A program made the position numbers and the translations under genes. DNA of 12,588 nucleotides from an uncultured Brevundimonas sp. Its GTDB lineage: Bacteria; Pseudomonadota; Alphaproteobacteria; Caulobacterales; Caulobacteraceae. The DNA is taken from positions 1 to 12,588 of the forward strand of contig CAMLNT010000054.1 in assembly GCA_946481425.1 (NCBI GenBank). Reading direction: 5' to 3'. The notes below the pieces were generated by a model. The model had not been told where the DNA came from, did no database searches, and was given only the letters and a program-made list of their open reading frames with translations. Below are positions 7,475-12,588 of the stretch, piece by piece (the first letter of the stretch is position 1; every line of letters starts with the position of its first letter).

Positions 7475-7476
7475 GT
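7448..7476 (+). promoter_or_regulatory. Candidate promoter of the sdpR-sdpI pair, possibly leaderless
   Basis: TTGATA (7448-7453, 5/6 to the -35 consensus) is followed after 17 bases by TAGGGT (7471-7476, a weak -10). Transcription would then start at about 7483, essentially at the ATG at 7484, where no Shine-Dalgarno sequence is visible. The perfect inverted repeat 7453-7470 occupies the spacer, so a bound repressor would block polymerase. The -10 match is poor and the call is tentative. Confidence 0.4.
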
Positions 7477-7483
7477 CCTTCCT

Positions 7484-7768
7484 ATGAACAGTCTGTTCAA
7501 AGCCCTGTCGCATCCGGCGCGCCGCCAGATCATCGAGATGCTCCGCACGGGACCGATGACGTCCGGCGACATCGCCGCGGCTTTCGACATGAGCTGGCCG
7601 ACCGTGACCGGGCACCTGAACGCACTGAAGGAGGCTCATCTGGTCTCCCAGGAGCGCGCAGGGACCTCGATCCGGTACCGCCTGGAGATTTCCGCCGTGG
7701 AGGAAGCCCTTGGCTTCCTGCTGGCCATGACGGGCGCGCGCCCGAAGGACGAAGAGGAGGACAAGTGA
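7484..7768 (+). CDS. ArsR-family winged-helix repressor, SdpR-like
   Basis: This is a small DNA-binding repressor, expected to repress its own operon. I start at the ATG at 7484 (94 residues) because MNSLFKALSHPARRQIIEML is the typical beginning of SdpR-type ArsR proteins. The in-frame TTG 12 codons upstream lies inside the operator region. The winged-helix fold is visible: helices at about 10-34, recognition helix SWPTVTGHLNALKEA (37-51) and wing VSQERAGTSIRYRLE (54-68). It contains no cysteine, so it is not a classical metal-sensing ArsR. The stop overlaps the SdpI-like gene start (GTGATG). In Bacillus subtilis, SdpR is released from DNA when SdpI sequesters it at the membrane after toxin binding. 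The same logic here is inference from the gene pair. Confidence 0.85.
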   Translation: MNSLFKALSHPARRQIIEMLRTGPMTSGDIAAAFDMSWPTVTGHLNALKEAHLVSQERAGTSIRYRLEISAVEEALGFLLAMTGARPKDEEEDK

Positions 7769-8457
7769 TGACCGAAGTTCGCAAGCCGAGCCTGTCCCTG
7801 CTGGACGTCGCCACCGCCGTCGTGGTGATCGCCATCGCCATCCTGGCCGTCTGGATCGCCCTGCGCGGACCGACCGGCGCTATTCCGGTCCATTTCAATG
7901 CAGCGGGTGAGGCCGATCGCTACGGCGACCGCAGCGAGGTCGCGCTGCTGATGGGTTTCATGGCCCTCATGGCCGCCGCCACGGCGGGCGGCATGGGATG
8001 GGCTCTTCACCGCACGGACGATCCGGCGCGGCGCCGGGGTCTGGCGCTCGGTCAGGCATTGTCCCTTATCGCCATCGGCGGCGTGACCCTGTTCATGACC
8101 CTGACGATGCTAGGCGCCGCCGAGGGCCAGCCGACGCCGCCAATGGGCTGGATGACGCTCGGCGTCAGCGCCCTGCTGATCGTGATCGGCGCAGGGCTGG
8201 GCAGGGTCGCGCCGAACCCCGTGATCGGCGTCCGCACGCCCTGGACCTTCAAGAGCCGCCTGTCTTGGGACCGCAGCAACCGGCTGGCTGGACGCCTGTT
8301 CTTCTGGCTCGGTCTGGCGGGGCTGGCCGCAACGCCCTTCCTGCCGGGGGGCTGGACGATGACGGCGCTCGGCGTCGCGATCCTCGTGGCCGCGGCCTGG
8401 TGTGTCTTCGAGAGCTGGCGCGTCTGGCGCGCCGACCCGGACCGTCAGCCCTTCTGA
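7768..8457 (+). CDS. SdpI-family integral membrane protein (DUF1648 + SdpI domains)
   Basis: This multi-pass membrane protein is related to SdpI, the immunity and signalling protein against the SdpC toxin in Bacillus. I prefer the ATG at 7768, with AGGAGG 7 bases upstream. The GTG one codon earlier is also possible. Of 229 residues, six hydrophobic segments lie at about 11-33, 57-78, 97-117, 129-145, 173-190 and 197-216. The first loop has the DUF1648 signature IPVHFNAAGEADRYGDRSE (39-57). The SdpI signature PNPVIGVRTPWTFKS (149-163) followed by WDRSNRLAGR (167-176) is clear. It is translationally coupled to the repressor gene. No SdpC-like toxin, SdpA or SdpB gene is visible nearby, so the substrate or inducer is unknown. 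It may sense envelope stress rather than give immunity. Confidence 0.88.
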   Translation: MTEVRKPSLSLLDVATAVVVIAIAILAVWIALRGPTGAIPVHFNAAGEADRYGDRSEVALLMGFMALMAAATAGGMGWALHRTDDPARRRGLALGQALSLIAIGGVTLFMTLTMLGAAEGQPTPPMGWMTLGVSALLIVIGAGLGRVAPNPVIGVRTPWTFKSRLSWDRSNRLAGRLFFWLGLAGLAATPFLPGGWTMTALGVAILVAAAWCVFESWRVWRADPDRQPF

Positions 8458-8493
8458 TCTGAACGACGCAACTCAGCCCCAAGGAGAGTCGCC

Positions 8494-9414
8494 ATGCTTG
8501 CCGCGCTCGCGCTTTCGCTCGCCCTGACCCAAGTTTCGCCAGATACCCGCGAGGTCTCGATTGAGACGCCCGCCGGGCCCCTCGCCGGAAGCCTCGTCCA
8601 GGCAGGGGATACTGCGCCGGCCGCCCTGATCATCGCGGGCTCCGGCCCGACTGACCGGGACGGCAACAGTGGGCTGGGGGTTTCGGCCGGGACCTACCGC
8701 CTCCTGGCCGAAGGCCTGGCGGCCGAGGCCATCACCACCCTGCGCTACGACAAGCGGGGAGTTGGCGGTTCGGCGCCGGCCATGATCCCCGAGACGGACC
8801 TGCGTTTCGACACCTTCGTGCAGGACGCCCGCCTGATGGCCGCCTGGCTGCGACAGGAAACGGGCCAGACCTGTGTCTGGCTCATCGGCCACAGCGAGGG
8901 CGCCCTGGTCGCCCAGTCGGCGGCCGTCGACAATGCGGACATTTGCGGCCTCGTTCTGGTGTCAGGCGCCGGCCGGCCCGCTGCCGTGCTCCTGCGCGAG
9001 CAGATCCGCGCCGGGACGCCCGAGCCCTTCCTGAGCCAGGCCATCGCCGTCCTGGACGAGATGGATGCAGGGCGCACGGCGGACTGTCCGCCGCTTCTGA
9101 TGGCGCTGTGCCGCCCGTCAGTGCAGCCCTATGTGATCTCCTGGATGGACCGGGACCCGGCCGCGCTCGCCGCCGCCGAGACGCGCCCGACGCTGGTGGT
9201 CCAGGGCTCGACCGACATCCAGACGACGCTGGAGGACGCACAGGCCCTGGCCGGTGCGCGCGACGGTATCGAACTGGTCGTGCTGGAGGGCGTGAACCAC
9301 GTCCTGAAGGCGGCCCCGATCGACCGGGCGGCCAATCTGGCGACCTATGCCGATCCGGACCTCCCGCTGGCCGACGGTGTGGTCGCCGCCATCGCCGGCT
9401 TCATCCGGCGCTAG
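8494..9414 (+). CDS. Exported alpha/beta hydrolase
   Basis: This is a serine hydrolase of the alpha/beta fold, probably periplasmic, with unknown substrate. Its 306 residues start at an ATG with AAGGAGAG upstream. A short hydrophobic N-terminus (MLAALALSLALT) could be a signal peptide but lacks the usual basic residues. Features in order: oxyanion-side motif IIAGSGPTDRDGN (46-58), strand/loop TLRYDKRGVGGS (82-93), nucleophile elbow GHSEG with Ser134, likely acid Asp241 (VVQGSTDIQ) and His269 (GVNHVLK). The N-terminal strands (VSIETPAGPLAGSLV) and the GSGPTDRDGN motif match the family often labelled alpha/beta hydrolase or dipeptidyl aminopeptidase-like. It starts 36 bases after the SdpI gene with its own ribosome-binding site, so it may be co-transcribed. 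Its 3' end overlaps the opposing gene by 14 nt. Confidence 0.85.
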   Translation: MLAALALSLALTQVSPDTREVSIETPAGPLAGSLVQAGDTAPAALIIAGSGPTDRDGNSGLGVSAGTYRLLAEGLAAEAITTLRYDKRGVGGSAPAMIPETDLRFDTFVQDARLMAAWLRQETGQTCVWLIGHSEGALVAQSAAVDNADICGLVLVSGAGRPAAVLLREQIRAGTPEPFLSQAIAVLDEMDAGRTADCPPLLMALCRPSVQPYVISWMDRDPAALAAAETRPTLVVQGSTDIQTTLEDAQALAGARDGIELVVLEGVNHVLKAAPIDRAANLATYADPDLPLADGVVAAIAGFIRR

Positions 9415-10282
9415 GGGGATCGCCCAGCGAGCGGTTCAGTTCGTCGAGCCGCTCCGCCACCCGCGTCCGCCGCGTCCGGCCTTCGTCGAGCGCGGCGCGG
9501 GCGCGCCGGGTCGCCAGGTCTAGACGTTCGGTCAGGTTCGCCAGGGTGGAAGGCTCAGGCTGAACCTTGCGACGGCGCTTGCCTTCAAGGCCGAGCGCCT
9601 TGCGCCAGTCTTCGCGCCAGGTCTGGACGGCGGCCGCGGCACCTTCCAGCCGGTCTGCGGCGGCGGCGTCCGCATTCTGGAGAATGCGCACGAGTGGGAG
9701 CTGGCCCAGCGCCGCCATCCGGGTCGCCGCGAGACGCTCGAGCCGATCGCTGAGATGCCGGCGCGGAGATGCCTCGCCCTCGGCCGCTTCGTCCAGGGCG
9801 TCGGCCAGACGCTGACGTCCCGCCTCGAGCCAGGCCCCCAGCTCCACGATGGGCGCTCGCAGCGCCTCTTGCCGGGGTTCCAGGGCCTGGGCCCGCGACT
9901 TGAGCGCCGCGATCCGGGCGCCCAGCTCATCCGAAAGACCCGCGAGGCGGCTGTCCGTCGCCAGAAAGGCCTCCCGCATGCGCTTCAGCCGCCGCCCGCG
10001 GCTGTCGAACAGGCCGGCCAGGCCCCGGCGGGGCGTCAGCGCCTGGGGATTGAGACCCCGCGCCGCGTCACAGATGGCCGTCAGTTGTTCCGCCGCTTCG
10101 TCCGCGGCGCGCCCGCCGCGGTCGTCCGCCAGGGCCGCACAGGCTGCGCGCAGGCTTTCGCGCGCGGGCTCGCCGAAAGCTGCGAAACTGTCCGGACGGG
10201 CCGGGTCGAGCTCCCGGCGGATGGCGGACACACGCTCGGCGTCCGGGGCCGGCACGGCGGCGAAGGGGCGTTCTGCGGTCAT
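9401..10282 (-). CDS. TelA/KlaA-like helical protein (toxic anion resistance family, short form)
   Basis: This cytoplasmic, almost wholly helical protein of 293 residues has no signal peptide. The order of segments resembles the TelA/KlaA family. DSFAAFGEPARESL (31-44) comes first, then a helix and GLNPQALTPRRGLAGLF (77-92). Long heptad-rich helices follow (about 95-165), with LGAWLEAGRQRL matching the LELYIAAGELKL region. QLPLVRILQNADAAAADRL (194-212) and VQTWREDWRKALGL resemble the family's closing part. It is shorter than typical TelA (about 350-400) and has a basic insert GKRRRK (234-239). The family is linked to tellurite resistance on plasmids, but chromosomal members are of uncertain role, often thought to act in envelope stress. 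The start ATG lacks a clear Shine-Dalgarno sequence. Family assignment is by pattern and moderate. The gene itself is secure, from its length and codon bias. Confidence 0.65.
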   Translation of the reverse strand: MTAERPFAAVPAPDAERVSAIRRELDPARPDSFAAFGEPARESLRAACAALADDRGGRAADEAAEQLTAICDAARGLNPQALTPRRGLAGLFDSRGRRLKRMREAFLATDSRLAGLSDELGARIAALKSRAQALEPRQEALRAPIVELGAWLEAGRQRLADALDEAAEGEASPRRHLSDRLERLAATRMAALGQLPLVRILQNADAAAADRLEGAAAAVQTWREDWRKALGLEGKRRRKVQPEPSTLANLTERLDLATRRARAALDEGRTRRTRVAERLDELNRSLGDPPSAG

Positions 10283-10360
10283 GGTGAATGACTATGCATA
10301 CCCCACGGCCAAGGTGAACCCACAGCGCCTGTCGCGCGAAGCGGCGTTACGCCACACGCT

Positions 10361-10385
10361 TTGACAAGACCCGCCGTGCTAGCCG
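10361..10385 (+). promoter_or_regulatory. Candidate promoter for the permuted D-amino-acid-oxidase-like gene
   Basis: A perfect TTGACA (10361-10366) is followed after 11 bases by GCTAGCCG (10378-10385). This does not fit the E. coli 17-bp spacing. It does resemble the Caulobacter housekeeping consensus TTGACg-(10-14)-GCTAnAwC as I recall it. Transcription would start at about 10390, giving a short leader with a strong ribosome-binding site (GAGGGGAGGG, 10391-10400) before the ATG at 10405. Confidence 0.5.
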
Positions 10386-10404
10386 CGGGTGAGGGGAGGG
10401 TTGC

Positions 10405-11577
10405 ATGACCATTGCGCCGGATCGACGTTGGGTGCTGGCCGGGCTCGGCATGGCGGGCCTGTCGGGCTGTGCTCCGGTCCAGGCGCCGGCGCTGGTCCGA
10501 CCGGGCTTCGTACGGCCATCGCTGGCTCCACTGGAGACCGATCCAAGCCTGATCAGCCGTATCACCGTCTGCACCCGCCCGTTCCGTCCCGCAGGACCTC
10601 GCATCGAGGCCGAAGCCTTCGGCGACAAGCGGCTGGTCCACAACTACGGTCATGGCGGATCGGGCTGGTCCCTGTCGTGGGGTTCGGGCGCCCTGGCGCG
10701 AGACCTGGCGCTGGAAGGCGGCGTGCGGCCGGTGGCGGTCATCGGCTGCGGGGCGCTCGGCCTGACGGCGGCGCTGCAGATCCTGAGGTCTGGCGCACCG
10801 ACCACAATCTATGCGGCGGAGCGGACGCCTTTCACGCGCTCGGCCCGGGCGACCGGGGTCTGGTCGCCGTCGTCGCGTGTGGCGGACGAGACCGTAGCGG
10901 GAGACGATTTCGCCGACCGCTGGGAGAGCCTTGCGCGCCGATCCTGGGCGGCCCATCACGCCTATGTCGGCCTGGACGGCGATCCGGTCAGCTTTATGGA
11001 CCAGTACAATCTGCGCGATGCAGAAGGCCAGGGCTCGCCCATCGGGCCCGAGCCGACGCCGGGGCGGGTGCGCTTCGCCCACCTGGACAACCGGCTGACC
11101 GGACTTGTGCCGCGCTCACGCGCCCTGACGCCCGGGGAGCATCCCTTCCCGGTCCCGAACGCACGGGTCGGGCCGCAGATGACCTTCAACGTGGCGGAAT
11201 ACGCCCGCCAGATGAGCGACGCCTTCCTGATCGAGGGCGGGCGCATCGTTTCGCGCGTCTTCCATGATCGGTCCGAGCTGGCGGAGCTCGCCGAGCCCGT
11301 GATCGTCAACTGCACCGGTTACGGCGCGCGGGCCCTGTTCGGGGATGACAGCCTCGTACCCGTGCGCGGACAGATCGGCTGGCTCGCGCCCCAGCCGGCG
11401 GTGACCTATGCGATCAACTACAATGCCGTCAGCATGGTGCCGCGCCACGACGGAGTGGTGATCCAGGCCAATGGGCGCAGCGAAATGGTCGGCTATGGCG
11501 TCGAGGACGAGACGCCGCACCGGGCCGAGACGGAGGCCGCGCTGGCCGCCCTCTCGACCCTGTTCAGGCCGGCCTAG
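10405..11577 (+). CDS. Tat-exported, circularly permuted D-amino-acid oxidase-like flavoprotein
   Basis: This FAD-dependent oxidase or dehydrogenase of the DAAO family has 390 residues. The N-terminus has twin arginines (R7-R8, RRWVLAG), a hydrophobic stretch and lipobox LSGC (Cys22), suggesting export folded through Tat and lipid anchoring. Motif order is unusual. [15 protein letters not shown] (57-71) aligns without gaps to the yeast DAAO C-terminal GLRPARRGGPRVEAE, keeping the substrate-binding Arg as R61. It is followed by [17 protein letters not shown] (77-93), normally near the C-terminus. Only then comes the FAD Rossmann motif [11 protein letters not shown] (110-120), then [21 protein letters not shown] (299-312) and VRGQIGWL. 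The protein ends where normal DAAO would run into the RPxR segment. The tyrosine equivalent to human Y224 appears kept as Y339, while Y228 seems replaced by Ser343. The substrate is unknown. The stop shares CTAG with the convergent gene. Confidence 0.88.
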   Translation: MTIAPDRRWVLAGLGMAGLSGCAPVQAPALVRPGFVRPSLAPLETDPSLISRITVCTRPFRPAGPRIEAEAFGDKRLVHNYGHGGSGWSLSWGSGALARDLALEGGVRPVAVIGCGALGLTAALQILRSGAPTTIYAAERTPFTRSARATGVWSPSSRVADETVAGDDFADRWESLARRSWAAHHAYVGLDGDPVSFMDQYNLRDAEGQGSPIGPEPTPGRVRFAHLDNRLTGLVPRSRALTPGEHPFPVPNARVGPQMTFNVAEYARQMSDAFLIEGGRIVSRVFHDRSELAELAEPVIVNCTGYGARALFGDDSLVPVRGQIGWLAPQPAVTYAINYNAVSMVPRHDGVVIQANGRSEMVGYGVEDETPHRAETEAALAALSTLFRPA

Positions 11578-12224
11578 CCGACGCCGGGCGCGACCGTGTA
11601 GGCGGCCTCGGTCTTGGCGGCGACTTCCTCGAGGGTGACGCCCTCCGCCAGCTCGATCAGCTCCAGGCCCTGACCGTCCGGCTTCACGTCGAAGGTCGCG
11701 AGGTCAGTGATGATGCGGTTGACCACGCCCGTGCCGGTCAGCGGCAGGGTGCAGGCCTTCAGCACCTTGGACTGGCCGTGCTTGTTGGCGTGCTCCATGA
11801 CCACGATCACGCGCTTGACGCCGGCGACCAGATCCATCGCTCCGCCCATGCCTTTCACGAGCTTGCCGGGGATCATCCAGTTGGCGATGTCGCCGTTCTC
11901 GGCCACTTCCATCGCGCCCAGGATCGACAGGTTGATGTGGCCGCCGCGGATCATGGCGAAGCTGTCGGCCGAGCTGAAATAGGCGCTCTCGGGGATTTCG
12001 GTGATCGTCTGTTTGCCGGCGTTGATCAGGTCGGCGTCGACCTGATCTTCATAGGGGAAGGGGCCCATGCCCAGCATGCCGTTCTCGGACTGGAGCGTCA
12101 CGGTCATGCCGGCGGGGATGTAGTTGGCGACCAGGGTCGGGATGCCGATGCCCAGGTTCACGTAGAAGCCGTCCTGCAGCTCTTTCGCGGCGCGCTCGGC
12201 CAGTTGTTCGCGGGTGCGGGCCAT
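11574..12224 (-). CDS. scoB: 3-oxoacid CoA-transferase, beta subunit (ScoB/AtoA type)
   Basis: This is the catalytic beta subunit of a cytoplasmic CoA-transferase that moves CoA from succinyl-CoA to acetoacetate or a related 3-oxoacid. The ATG at 12224 (216 residues) gives the family N-terminus [19 protein letters not shown]. The in-frame upstream 50 residues are an artefact lying inside the alpha-subunit gene. Motifs: [17 protein letters not shown] (21-37) and the catalytic [10 protein letters not shown] with Glu47, the residue that forms the glutamyl-CoA thioester in this family. Further on are [14 protein letters not shown] and [15 protein letters not shown]. Its length matches ScoB. The start overlaps the alpha-subunit stop by one base (TAATG). 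Acetoacetate specificity is inferred from similarity to Sco/SCOT proteins. A butyrate-acetoacetate or oxoadipate transferase is a less likely alternative. Confidence 0.92.
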   Translation of the reverse strand: MARTREQLAERAAKELQDGFYVNLGIGIPTLVANYIPAGMTVTLQSENGMLGMGPFPYEDQVDADLINAGKQTITEIPESAYFSSADSFAMIRGGHINLSILGAMEVAENGDIANWMIPGKLVKGMGGAMDLVAGVKRVIVVMEHANKHGQSKVLKACTLPLTGTGVVNRIITDLATFDVKPDGQGLELIELAEGVTLEEVAAKTEAAYTVAPGVG

Positions 12225-12588
12225 TATGCGGTCTCCCGGGTGCGGACGGTGCGCTGTTCGATGCGCTTTTCGGGCGTGCTCTGGATGATGCGATCGACGT
12301 AGATGCCGGGCGTATGAATGTGGTCCGGGTCGAGCGAGCCGGTCGGGACGATCTCCTCGACCTCGACCACGCAAGCCTTTCCGGCCGTCGCCATCATCGG
12401 ATTGAAGTTGCGGGCGGTCTTGCGGAAGACCAGGTTGCCGCGCTCGTCCGCCTTCCAGGCCTTGACGATGGCCAGGTCGGCGACGAGGCCGGTCTCCATG
12501 ACGTAGTCGCGGCCGTTGAAGTTTCGCACCTCCTTGCCCTCGGCGACCAGGGTGCCGACGCCGGTGGTGGTGAAGAAGGCCGGGATGC
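12224..12588 (-). CDS. scoA: 3-oxoacid CoA-transferase, alpha subunit (ScoA/AtoD type), partial
   Basis: This is the C-terminal half of the alpha subunit, cut by the right edge of the window. About 120 residues are visible. The frame stays open to base 12588, beginning [20 protein letters not shown] and continuing into [13 protein letters not shown]. An internal Met codon at 12529 is therefore not the true start. Recognised family segments include [40 protein letters not shown] and PGIYVDRI, all typical of ScoA/AtoD. It is translated immediately before the beta subunit (TAATG overlap), the usual alpha-beta order, and the two subunits form the active enzyme together. The 5' end and promoter lie outside the window. 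Confidence 0.92.
   Translation of the reverse strand, partial: IPAFFTTTGVGTLVAEGKEVRNFNGRDYVMETGLVADLAIVKAWKADERGNLVFRKTARNFNPMMATAGKACVVEVEEIVPTGSLDPDHIHTPGIYVDRIIQSTPEKRIEQRTVRTRETA

Noticed and set aside
7484..9414. SdpR, SdpI and alpha/beta hydrolase as a toxin-antitoxin or phage defence system
   Set aside because: There is no toxin-like gene, nuclease or abortive-infection domain. The hydrolase has its own ribosome-binding site after a 36-base gap and a generic fold, so a defence role would be speculation.
10279..11082. A 267-codon minus-strand open frame opposite the oxidase-like gene
   Set aside because: It is Arg/Pro-rich with no motif and no ribosome-binding site, and it overlaps the recognised flavoprotein along most of its length.
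1..12588. CRISPR arrays, tRNA/rRNA genes, insertion sequences, attachment sites
   Set aside because: Reading through the window I saw no regularly spaced direct repeats, no cloverleaf-like or rRNA segments, no transposase motifs and no terminal inverted repeats. All gaps between genes are under about 150 bases.

Overview
The window is GC-rich chromosomal DNA with dense, tightly overlapping genes. Third codon positions are strongly G/C-biased, so many long open frames run antisense to real genes. Gene content and style suggest an alphaproteobacterium, plausibly of the Caulobacter/Brevundimonas group: a FutA/FbpA-type iron transporter, an Mla-type lipid transporter with a STAS-permease fusion, a SdpR/SdpI pair, a Tat-exported flavoenzyme, and a Caulobacter-like TTGAC...GCTA promoter. 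The taxonomic call is inference, because no rRNA or marker gene is present.

Layout. At 1-74 is the 3' tail of an upstream + strand gene, followed by a strong hairpin (95-126) lying between it and a converging operon. From 3810 down to 128 (minus strand) is a complete ferric-iron ABC transporter: lipoprotein-like binding protein, fused two-domain permease and ATPase. A Fur-box-like inverted repeat lies in its promoter region. Divergently, 3958-7407 (plus) is a four-gene Mla/MCE phospholipid transport operon: STAS-MlaE permease, MlaF ATPase, MlaD MCE protein and a PqiC/LbcC-like auxiliary lipoprotein. All its junctions overlap by 1-4 nt. At 7484-8457 is a SdpR-type ArsR repressor followed by a SdpI-family membrane protein, preceded by a cluster of TTAGG/CCTAA operator-like repeats. 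An exported alpha/beta hydrolase (8494-9414) follows. A TelA-like helical protein (10282-9401, minus) converges on it with a 14-nt overlap.

Divergent from the TelA-like gene is the most unusual gene, a D-amino-acid-oxidase-family flavoprotein (10405-11577). Its usual C-terminal motifs (RP-x-R and HNYGHGG) lie in front of the FAD-binding Rossmann motif GxGxxG, so the protein appears to be a natural circular permutation of the DAAO fold. It sits behind a twin-arginine lipoprotein signal. At the right edge (minus strand) are the beta subunit and partial alpha subunit of a 3-oxoacid (succinyl-CoA:acetoacetate type) CoA-transferase.

Much of the window concerns the cell envelope: iron uptake, lipid trafficking, a SdpI-like membrane protein and exported enzymes. 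These are separate transcription units, and I see no evidence that they form one system. The permuted oxidase is the best candidate for something undescribed.
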